NCBI GenBank assembly: GCA_023101725.1
Contig: JALJCO010003968.1
Span: forward strand, 310,001 to 374,000
Direction: 5' to 3'
Length of the DNA stretch: 64,000 nucleotides
From: Atherinomorus stipes
Taxonomy: Eukaryota > Chordata > Actinopteri > Atheriniformes > Atherinidae
Positions 1 to 11,400 of the stretch are shown in pieces; the stretch's first letter is position 1; the number at the start of each line of letters is the position of its first letter. A program made the position numbers and the translations under genes. Below the pieces are notes generated by a model. The model made no database searches. It was not told where the DNA came from and saw only the letters and a program-made list of their open reading frames with translations.

Positions 1-480
1 TTGAATTCCTTCGGGAGATATTTAGATCCACTCGAGATCAGTGTATGTCCAATATAATGGAAGTGATGGGGCAACCGCGTCCAGCCTCTAAATAAGGCAT
101 TATCTGCCACAAACGCCTTCATTTCACCAATGTTTTGTTACAAAATATTAGTCGGACCCCCTGGGAGCTCGAAGCAGCTTTTTTTGTGGTGATTCATCCA
201 TATTTACAGACATTTACTTGTTATGGTGTCACATAATAGTGACGTCATCAAAGCTGCCGCAGGAAAAATGTCTGTAAATAAGGACAAATCACCACAAAAA
301 AGCTGCTCCGAGCTCACAGGGGGGTCCGACTAATGTTTCACAACAAAACATTGGTGAAAATAAGGAGTTTGTGGCAGATAATGCCTTATTTAGAGGTTGC
401 GCGCGGTTGCCCCATCACTTCCATTATATTGGACATGCGCTGATCTCATGTGGACCTAAATATCTCCTGAAGGAATTCAA
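1..480. repeat. Foldback (long inverted-repeat) MITE-like element
   Basis: The first 480 bases form one long imperfect inverted repeat. Bases 1-215 pair with 266-480 with no visible length difference, leaving a central spacer of about 50 bases. The outer ends read TTGAATTCCTTC at the left and the reverse complement of that (GAAGGAATTCAA) at the right. Scattered mismatches between the arms suggest an old copy. There is no open frame of note, so it would be non-autonomous. It lies in the pcdh15 intron upstream of the CD1 exon. Because the left end coincides with the window edge, the target-site duplication and true left boundary cannot be read, and I do not assign a superfamily. Confidence 0.85.
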
Positions 481-951
481 GTTGCACCAAAACTGTCTGG
501 GTGAGTAAATGAATGTATTTTATGCTAAAAAATAAGTCCAGATGGAAAAAAAAAACAAACTTCCCTTTAAAGATCGTGTATTAAAGCTGGGCGAGTCACA
601 GCACTAGGCATTTTCAAATTACTGTGCTGACGTCATAAGCTTATCAAAATGATACAACAATTAAGCAGTAATCAGAGCTAGATGTGATCCAACAAAATGT
701 TAATTGTGTCGGACCACCTTTGTACAGGTTATGTGTTTGGCCAACAAAACAAAACCAAAAAATAACCAAACTAAACCATTGTTTAGTTTTCCTGTTCAGG
801 TCAGTCACTATACAGAGGGTGGTAGAGAAATTTACATAGAATAGCACTGCTGCTTTTCCATCTCCATCTTTCCTTTGCTTCGCTGAACTCTATCAGTTTT
901 CATCTGTTTCAAGTCTTCTTTCTTCTTTACCTCCACCTTTCACTGGGACAG
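481..951 (+). other. pcdh15: pcdh15 intron upstream of the CD1 exon
   Basis: Non-coding. The only supported signal is the 3' splice site: a pyrimidine-rich tract at about 906-940 and the acceptor AG at 950-951. Nothing else of note is seen. Confidence 0.7.
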
Positions 952-2488
952 GGCTAAAAAGTCGGTCATTGAGGAGGCCGAACACCAGAGGATTCTTAGC
1001 TCCTTTGCCAGTCGTGCCATCGCAGCCCGTAGCAATGGATCATTGCTCATCAACTTACCCAAGTCCGAGAGCAACGTGACCCTCCTCTCTGACGGCAATC
1101 CGCTCACCACGCACAACCCAGTCTATGATGGAAACAGTCCTATATGCAGTCCAGACATCTTTGCAAGTGGGGACAGTCCGTCTGGAAAGTGTTTCTCCTT
1201 TTCTCCCTCCCACTCAGCAGGTTCAGGCTACACATGGTCAATGCCTGCTCGCATTCACGGAGGGCTGCAAGGCTACGAAACGCCAAGAAGACAAGGTCTT
1301 ATGGACCAAGCCGACTGGGAGCTGAAACTACTCCAATCAGCTATGAGAAGCAAGCAAAGGCCGAAGAGTTCAGATATGCTTCATCTGAGTGACGGCTTGG
1401 AGAATAAGTTGTCAGTTCGTGAGCAGGCCAGGCAGTTTGAGCAACAAGCCTTCCAAGAACAAACCCTCAAACAAAACAGGGACTGCCACGGCTCAGTCTC
1501 CTCTATCTTTGTCAGGGATATGGAGAGCGATGACATGCTGGAGCTGACTTCAGAAACACTCCTTTCCATCATGGATTACCCCCGTAACCCAGTTTCTGTG
1601 GGCAGAGATGTACCCCCCAGTATCATCATCACCCAGTCTAACGAATCATGGCCATCATCCAATCAGAGACCGACACCACCTGTTCTGAGAAAGTTCAGCT
1701 CAAGCATCTCCAACTACATGACTGCGCAGCCTTGCCAGATCACTGTAGAGATCATACCAGACCCACCGGAGAATCCCCCTCCCCCTCCTCCTTCTTCTCT
1801 TCCTCCACCACCTTGTCCTCCATCCCCACTTACATCTCCTCCTTCATCGTGTCCCTCAAGTCCTCATTCAGCTCCACCTTCTCCCCTTTATCGTCACAAA
1901 CAGTCTACCCCTCCTTCCTCTCCTCCTCCATCCAGGAGGCCTGTTCCTCCTCCACCTCCACCACCACTTCCTCCTGTCTCGCCTGCTAGTGATCAGCCAC
2001 GTCCAGTTGTCCAGTTTGTCCCATCCGCTCTGCCACCCGTGTCCTCTCTTCGTCCCGTCTCAGAGCGAAAACACCCACCTCGTCTTACCCCATCGGAAAC
2101 TGACATTGGGAGTAAGAAAGAGCTTAAAGGGATCCTAAAAAACATCCAGAATCTAGCTGACATCGAAAGATCTGTTGCCAACCTCTACAGTCAAGTAGAC
2201 AAAAATTGCAAGGTGCCCAAGTTTAGTAAGAAACCACAAGTGACTGAGGAATCAGAGAGTGCAAACAAACTGCAAAGCTTTGATTCGGGCGATGAGCAGA
2301 GTGCGGCAGAAACGACTGACTCCAGCTCTGAAGTCCAAATCGATTTTACAAGTATAAACTGTGCTGAAAACAGAGGAAGTCAACAGAACATAGCAGAAGC
2401 GGTTCAGCAGAAAAGCCAACTGAACTCAGATATCGCAAACACAGCTGAGCTCAGTGAACACTGTTCTTCTCAGTCTACAGTATTATGA
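952..2488 (+). CDS. pcdh15: pcdh15 CD1-type terminal exon
   Basis: Acceptor AG at 950-951. The first base completes a split codon, then the frame runs from Ala at 953 (AKKSVIEEAEHQR...) to TGA at 2486-2488, about 511 residues. There is no start codon role for the Met-like codon at 1043; this is an internal reading frame. A Ser/Thr-rich first half is followed by strong proline tracts at roughly 1780-2000 (runs of five to seven prolines, possible SH3/EVH1/profilin ligands) and a well-kept segment KKELKGILKNIQNLADIERS at about 2115-2170. The last four residues STVL fit a class I PDZ ligand; mammalian CD1 is known to end in a similar motif that binds Usher-complex PDZ proteins. A possible poly(A) signal ATTAAA lies at 2749-2754. 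The reading frame has no breaks. Confidence 0.9.
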
Positions 2489-5400
2489 CTTCTTCTTGTT
2501 TCCACATCATTTCATTTCCATCTCTTCATTGTTTTTTTTCTGTTTCTACTGTTTACATTTTGCACAGTTGACAGTATTTTATATAAAAACTGGTCATGTC
2601 AAAGAGTTTTACTGAGATTTTTAGAGGAAAAAAATGTTTTGTTACGGTTTTTTACATTATACTTTGTGTGGAAATCAGTTTTAGACACAAGCCAAGAAAT
2701 GTGCTCAGGTCTGCCACACTGTATGATATATTAAGCTTATAGATTTGCATTAAAACATAAAGAAACTTGAATATATGTTTGAATTTGTTTGGTTTATTTA
2801 CTCACATTAATTACTGTATCTTAACTGGAACAATTTCTGTGACAGTATTTAGTATTCCCTAGAGTCCACAGATTAGTGAGTTTATCATGTTGTGTGTGTG
2901 TCATTTCATTTCACAAGCTTCGCATTGAAATTTCACAGCCAAAACTGTTTTAATTGAATTATACTAAATACAAATATTGGAAACTCCCACAGCCCTGAGG
3001 TCCGTTTCATGCTGGCTGCATGTTGATGATTTTAAAAATCTTTTCTTTTTTTTCTTTTTTCTTTTTTTTTTTTTACTCTGTTAAAAAGATAAGTGCATTG
3101 AAATGTAGGATGCTGTTCCTTCCTTCAAATCCATTCATGTATAAGTCAAAAAATATAAAGTTTTTTTTCCTAACAAAATACAGTTACCCAGTTCCCTTTT
3201 AAGTATGCCAATGTGTGAAATAAGTTTTTTGCAGAATCAGTAAGGGTGTACATACTTCACAATTAAACACATTTACAAAGATGCTGCTGTGAATTAAACT
3301 CACATTTTGTCATTTCCCGTTTTTTTTTTAACTGGATACAATAATGAATGAAAGTGTGATGAGTAATGAGAGGAGCATCTTTAATACTAGAGATGTCCAA
3401 TATTATCCGGCTGCCGATATTATTGGCCGATATCAGCATTAAAATGTGATATTGGAAAATATTGGTATTGATTTTTATCATATTTCTAGTACCGAAATCT
3501 CACAAGATTTCATTTGTAAATCTTGTTCCATTATCATTGGTACATAATGTGGAAAAGTCCCTGTTATTCTGGAAGAACTTCATATCCCAGCACTGCTTGT
3601 TAGAATCATGTAACTACAGTGCAGCTGCTGCTGCTACAGACTGACTTGCTTTGAAGCTGCATATAAAATGTCTGGTTTTAAGTTGTTTAAGTTTAAGGCT
3701 CCGGGTTATTTTGGGATCTTTGCTCTCAGAGCAGAATATTTTTCTCGAAATATGAGATACAGCCTCACAGTTGTCTACATAGATCGGTATTGGTTGATAT
3801 CGGATATCAGAAATTTAGGGTTGGACAATATTGGTATAGCAGATATGGGTTAAAAAAACAAAAAAAAGCTAATATCGAACGTCCCTGTTGAATACATGAA
3901 CAGTGGACAATTTACACAAACAACATAGAAGTACGTGCACTGAAACTAACATCTCATGACATTGCAAGCTGTAGGATTTTCTAAAAGGAAAGGCAACATG
4001 TGGTCATGTTCTTACAGAATAATAAAAGCCAAGCACCAACACCAGGTACGTCTACAAAAAAAAGCAAAATACACTGGCAGGGCACGCAGCAGGCTCTTGT
4101 TGAATTAAGAGAACTGACCCCCATGAAAGCTGTTTTTTCACACTTCTCCAGAGATCTTCTCAGCATGATAAAGTAGTCACTGTGATGTTCGTCTGCACAG
4201 TGAAAAAAGCAAATTAGAGAACCAATCAATCGTTAACCAAGGCCGCTGCCTGTGGGACTGTCAGTTACTGTTGCCTTTTCCTCTCCTTTAACATCCCTCT
4301 GACTCTCCGCCTGTCTGTTTCTCTCACTCATACTTACCCCCTCCCTTCAGTTCGTTAGCAAGCTTTCCAATTCTTGACCTCTTCTTGTTGATCTTTACTT
4401 GTGGTTGTCAAGACACACTATTAATGTCTTCTGCCCTGTTTCAAAGCAGTTTCTCTCTTGTTTCTTTTGCCTGTGTACTCAGGTTTTTCACCCTCTCCTC
4501 TCTATTTTCCAGCCACATATGCCTCATGTTTTTATTTTATCCTCCATGCCCTAAGGCAAATAGACTTAGCATACCTCGCATCCAGAGCAAAGTCATGTTT
4601 GATTCATCACATTTTCCCCCCAATGAGCAGATCGAAGGTTGGATAATTTTGTATTCCATGTTCACTACATGGGGTAATCTCTTTTGTAAAAAGGCTAGCA
4701 GTTCACATGCTGATTCTGTCAACACAAAGAATAGCAAGCCAGAATGGAGGATTTTTCGCAACATTCAATTTTTATAATTGGCTTTATTGAACTCCTTTGT
4801 GTCATCAGTGATGATTCAGAGAAATTCTGTGCAAAACAAAGAAAAATCAAATAGAATAGTAAAAAAATGTAACTTTTTAATGTAAGTGTGTTTTTATGCA
4901 CACCTAATTAATTATGTGCATAGTATCTTAGGAAACCGGTAATCATAAAATATGTAAGAAAATAGGCATCATAAATATTCATGTGCATACAATATGCAAA
5001 TTTTAAAGCTCTTTTGTTTCATGGTAACCTTTTCTCATTTAAAATGCAGTTTTATGTATTAGTGCCAAATAGCTTTTACACAATGCACTCAAATGTTGGG
5101 GACATTTAGGCATTATCCAGAGAGACAACATAGGTGAATTCAATTTTTTGAATTTTTTGCAGACTTCACCCAGCCAGCTCCCTCGTATAAAGTCCATAGA
5201 ATGTCTGACTGAACCCATGTGTAAAAGAACAGGTGACTGTCTTGAGACCTAATAAATGTTGAAAGGATTTTGCAGAGCATAAAAAGTATTTCACTGACAG
5301 TTCAGTTTGGGTAGAGAGTTTTTCACCCTTCAATCCAAGCCCTGTGGTTTACAAACACACTGTGACTTGATGAAGATACCAGCTATTTTTTGTAAAGTCT

Positions 5401-8400
5401 TATTCAAATTTGAAGATAATATTGACCCTGAACCTATGAGCTCCCCGCAGCCTGAGGAGCAGGTGTAACACGGACATCAGCTACCGTGATTGGTCCCCTT
5501 GGTCTGCTGTGTTTACATACAGTACAAGCATGCTGATGAATGAAAAAGACTTTATTTATCCCAGAGGGAAATTGCAGTACACATTTATTTGCTCGAGCAT
5601 TCCCTACAACGAACTGAAATTCAACAGTCTGTTATTTTATCAGGATTGCACATGAAACTAACTCAATCGCCAGCTTTCAGCCTGCAGCTATTTACTTTTT
5701 TCATTTTTTAAAGATCTGCCAGTTCGTGCATAGACTTAGTTGGTTCAACAGTTATGCACATTATTTGTTCCATCTTGCATGTGTTGCTCTTATATCAGTT
5801 CAAGTTTAGACATTTTTATTAACTCCCCATATCTGTGCAGTTATATTTCACACCTTGTATTTACAGTACGCTGTTTGTAGCAGTTAAGGGAAATAGGTTT
5901 TTTTGGTATCTGGGGAAGGGTAAAGTAATAACAGTGGTCTTTGTCATCTGTGCAAGTTTTGCTGTTGCTTTGCATCAGTTTAAGAAGGACGTATAAGTCA
6001 AGATTAATTTTCAGCAAAGAAAATCTGCTAGATTATTTACAGTGATTAGTGAGTAAAATTTGTTCCACCTGCAAATGCGTTTACTTAACAATGAAAATTT
6101 CACTTGATTTTAATGTAGAAATATGTGTAGCAATTTGAAGCTGATAATCACAACATTAGTTGTTACAGATAATTAGGCTATTTAGTATTTGCCTTAAAAT
6201 CAAAATAACCTCTCTTTTATACATTTCTTATACATTATTTCCCACCAAAGCCCCCTTTGTGTAAATGTCCTATGGCTACTGTCCACTAGCCCATTTTTCT
6301 TGATGTTGTATGAAGTAGCTGTGGCCAGCAGGCAAGCCATCAGGACATCCATCAGATCCCAGTACCACCATCCATTCTGCCTGGGAGGTGTGGCATATGG
6401 CTCTACCTTGTCCCCTGGTCTCTGCCCATAATAACAGATTACAGCTCCCCAGAGGAATGTCACATCATTGCTTGGCCATATATCCACGTGTGTGAAAGTT
6501 GCCATTATTTATTGGTCCAAACAAGTAACAGTTGTATTCTTGTGAAACTGGAGGTTTTCAGCCAGTCCATTATCGACTGTTCCTCAATGATTTGTACTGA
6601 AAGCGCTGCAAATGCACCCTTGTCCTCAGGAACGGATCTGAGATGATTATGTTTGATAGAATTGAATTTCTCGGATTTGTGCACGCAGGTTTAGCAAGAA
6701 ATTTTTGATGCCGGGGAGCATATGATGATATGATAAAGACAATTTAATTGACTCAAGACATTCAGTCCTTTTCAGATATGTCAGTGGATTATCTCAACAT
6801 GACTTTTTTTTACTTTCTAATCTCACTGACCTCTTTGATCTTTGCAGTTATTGCATCTTTCTGTCTTTCCGTTCATATGAGATAACAGGGGGCAAAAACA
6901 GTCTACACCAGCGTGATAAGTTTGCAGCTCTAGGCCCTCTTTTGAACACTGAACAATATCTGCAAACTCCTGTTTGTAATTTGAAAACATGAAAATGCAC
7001 AGTAAGTAAAGCTGCCATTTCCTCACCGGTCAGCAAAATGTAGACACATTAGTCCTGTAGCCTTAACATTGCATTTATCTCAAAGAACTTGAGATGTTCC
7101 TGTCAGTCCATATTCATTATCTGTCTTATTTCTTCCTTTCTGCAACACACAGGAGGCGAGGCTACGGCAGACAGGTAAGCAGTCTCGTTGTGATGTGTTG
7201 TGAAGGCAACTTGAGGCAGTTTATATCCCATTATTCTTATCTTCAGCTGACTTGATGGAAAGCACTGAATTATATTAAGATGAGATCAGAGTGAAGAAAC
7301 TTATAACACATTTCACTATAGGTTTGATTTGTTTTGGGGTTTTTCTCTCTAGTTCATGTGACATAACAGATAAGCGCATGAATGAGTTTTGCTCTTCAAT
7401 GGTAAAAACATAAAGGACCTAACAAAAACTCAATTCAACAATGTATGACATTAAAATCAGTTTGTCCCAATTCCAACAGAACAGCCAATATCTGATAAAG
7501 GCATGATGTTATTTTTGTTGCACTTATTACCCCTCCATTGTTTAGTTAGCATCTTTCTTCCCTTGCTTTGTTTCCATCAATCTTTTGTCAGTCCTTTCAC
7601 CCTTCTCTTCCATGTTTTATAACAGCAAACTTAAAAGAGAGCAGTATTTTCTGGCTTTTAATCAAAAATGAATTAGTGAACTCCTCGTGTGTTTTAGTCT
7701 TTCCTGATCATCCCTTCTTTCCATTACCTTATTCCCTCTCCTGTACTAATCTTTGGCAGCAACAGCAACTGCTGAGGCCATCTCTTCTAAGACCTGAGGT
7801 AGAAACACTCCTGCTTTTCTTGATTCACAGGGATTCTGTTGTATACTCGTTCTGTATGCTGCTGCTGCTCTTCTGCTGCTGTTTTTATCTGAGGAATGCT
7901 GAGTAATTTCTCTGTCTGCCTCTCTGAAATGCAGGAGCTCTCCATGGAATCAGGTATCGACCCAGGCCAGGACTACTACGGCCAGGACTACTATAATTAT
8001 GACCAAGGGTGAGCATGCAGCCAGTCACTTGTCTCATTAGTTTTACTCTAATCCATGCAATTGATCGTCATTGGTTCATTTGAAGTTGAAAAAATATTCC
8101 ATCATTATTTATCATGACCTTGCTTTCCAGCTCTTAGTGCTAAGTTCCTTGGGAAATGAGATTGTTTTAAAAAAAAAGTTTAGAATGAATTTATTCTCCT
8201 ACTCAGGATTGCATACCATTGGATTATTCTCTCCTCTATTCCAACCAAATGAGATCAATTATACTGGCTTGACTTGGGCACCTGAGACTTTGAAAATGTT
8301 TCCCATGGCTTAATGGATGGGGGGGGGGGGTTGGCTTGCTTGTTACTTTGCCCATATGGTCTAAAGAGGAAAAATGTGGAACTCAAAGCCATAACAGCTG

Positions 8401-11400
8401 CAGAGAAATTGTTATTCATTAGGCACTCCTGTTCTGCAGCAGGTGACTTGCACCACTCTGGGGAATCGCACTGCAAGTTTGTCAAAACAGTCGGATGCGT
8501 CTGCATTTAACAGGCTTAGATCAGAGAAAAGAGATCAAACTTGTGTCTAGAACTAACCTCATGAAAGTTAAGTGTTGTCATTTCCTGTTAGTCACCAGCT
8601 TATTTTACATGTCACTTTGCTAATTCTAATTACTGTGTCTGAATCACATTGGCCCACATTTGCAAGAGATTGGAATTATATTTTAATTATATGTCAAAAT
8701 GTTTATAGGAAAAGCTACTACTGCCAATGAGTGTACCATACCAATTACCCTCGCCCTTTTGATCTGTTTTTATTTTCGATAACAGGCTCACTTACTCACT
8801 GGCTAAGCTTTTAATCCAGCAATCAACAGACCATGTGCGCCTCATGGCAGATCTTGAATGTTCAAACAGTAGCACAGGCATACGTTGCTACTGGCCTCTT
8901 TCTTTCAGGTGCCTCTCTAGCAGGAACTTTAAATCAGCTGTACTTCTGCAGAAATACCAATGGATAATACAGATTTAGATTTGTTTGAAATCTTTGGCAA
9001 GAGTAAAATACTATAAGAATGACAAACAGAGACAGAAACAGCTTATCAGGATCCAGGGAGATTGCAAGTATTTGTTGACCTCTGCCAGTACTTGACATCT
9101 AACCACAAGCACAGATTTATAGGCAATAAAAACCCACCAGAAGATTTGGACCCCTTGCAAAGACAACTTACTGATTTCATTCCTGGGAAATGCTCACCTT
9201 CCCACAAGTTTGGAGTAATGAGATGATTTGTGATTTATTTTCTTTTTACTCAAGGGGTAAATGTTTTTTGGAGGGTGAATTAATATCAGGAAATCTAGAT
9301 TGTTACTGTCTTTTTGTTTGTTTTGTTTAGTATTTTTTTTAAGTAAGAGCCATGATGCATATAATACAAAGTGGTATTTGTGAAAATACATGGAGAAATT
9401 GTGAGATTGAGTTTTGCATCTCACAATTTGTACTAAAGTACAATGTGACTTATTACAAAAAAGTCAAAAGTCACCAAAAAGTGTGCTAATTGTAAAAATA
9501 TAGCAACATCTGGGTGAAGTGCCACAGGTTTAGGGGTCATATTAACCATTCTGGGTGAATATGGAACCATTTAATGCACCTTATCTACAGTTGTGCTTGA
9601 AAGTTTACATACCCTCCCATATAAAATAATTAAAAATTCAGCCTATTGAAGAGGAGTTTTTCAACCTGATTTTATTCTAGTGATTAAATGGCCCTTAGGT
9701 ATTACTTATTTAAACACAGGCCCTCATGTTAGATGCATTTGCTTTCTTTTAATGTATTAGACTAATGACAAATGCTAACAGATTCACTGATATAATTTTT
9801 AAAAGCTTTTCATTCGTTGCTGTTTTTTTTTTCCCTCTCCATCACGTTCTCCATAAACCGAAAAGTCATTTCTAAAAAGTACAGGAAATCACCAAAGCAA
9901 TTACTGTGTACCTGGAAAAAAAAGTCCCTAAATAAACAAAAAAAGAGACTAAAAGCAGAAATAAATAGAGCCAGCCTGACCCAATTATAAAGCATAAACT
10001 GAAGATGTGAGAGAAGGAATTAAGAATAATGAAGAGAACTACAAAAAATTTATGTTATTATGACAAAACAGACATCAGTTTTAAACCTCTAAGAACAGTT
10101 AGATACACTTACAGGTTAAATAAAGCTTACACACTGCCTGCATCAATGTTGCTATTCTTATCCCCATGGCAGATTTTCAATGTCACCCTCTCCCACACTG
10201 AATCTCCAGCCTCATTATGCTTCATGATAGAAGCCTACAATGACAAAATGTGTTTGTTTTTTTCAGTAATACATTTTCATGGGATTTTATGTTACAGTCT
10301 AATTGGATATCTTTGTAAAAGCTAATGACAGTTCACAGTGTGTAATCCTTGACATCATTTCATGTTGAGTATTTTGTGTGAATCTGTTTCTCAGGTATGA
10401 CTTTCCTCAGTATGGCAGTCGCAGGAGGCTGATACCTCCCATGTATGATGAATATGGAGAAGTGATCATGGAGGATGATGGGTATTACTACAGTCCACAT
10501 GGCCCTGAGGTAATGCCCTTCCATGAATGTGAATTTCATAGTTGCAGCTCTAACGGCAATAATATCCACTGCCATCCTTACAGGTTGTGAATGTTCAGTG
10601 TTTTATTGAAACAACAGTGTGAACTTTGTCTAACACTCCAGTATTGTGGCTTTATCGTCACAAAAGGTTGCTAAATAAAATATGACTGTCTTAGGGCCGA
10701 GGCAGAGGGAGAGGCCGTGGTGGCATGCGAGGCAGAGGTCCACCGAAGAGAGTTGCATTTAGGGACTTGCCGCCAGAGGATGAAACTGAACAAGCTGAGC
10801 CAGCAGAGGAAGGTGAGCCTTCTAAGGCTGCCAAGAGACTGAAGTCTGTCATGAAACTCAGCAAGCTCCTGGCTGCCAGCAAGGGAGGAGAAGAGCCATC
10901 TGACGCTGGTGCTCCTGGCCAATCTCCATGGAAGAGAGCCAAAATGCTCAAGATGTTTGGCGCTGGTAAGAAGGACAAGGATTACGCCAAACTGATGTCA
11001 GCCCGCCGTATTGACAGCCAAGAGAGTCTGACCGACAGGCCAACACCTATGGGACCAATAGACAGCAAGTCTGATGCCCGCAGTAGGCTTAGCAAAGTTT
11101 TAAAGAGAATCAACTTAGGTAACAAGTTGCAGGTCAGGAGGAAGTCGCAGAGTAGTGTGAGTCATGGCTCAGCCACAGGCAGCGAGAGAGATGAGGAGGC
11201 CTCGCAAGCCGCCAGTGAGGATGAAAGAAAGTCTAAAGTATCTATTAGTGTGACTGAAAGTGAGCCAGAAGGAGGTGCGAGTGGAAGCAGTAAGGAGAAA
11301 GGCTCTGATGAGGAATCTTCAGAGAAAAGCAGTGTTGACAGAGATCGTCTTAAAGTAGATTTAGATAGGGATGACACAAACGAAAGTACTGTGGATTCAG

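Noticed and set aside
1043..2488. Apparent independent gene starting at 1043
   Set aside because: The codon at 1043 is TTG inside a longer exon that is open back to the acceptor at 950-951; it is not a start.
10797..10975. Strong internal donor-like sites AAG|GTGAGC (about 10811) and CTG|GTAAGA (about 10965)
   Set aside because: Both would leave the frame at phase 1 and so join the CD2 exon out of frame. The exon is better explained as terminal, although minor splicing cannot be excluded.
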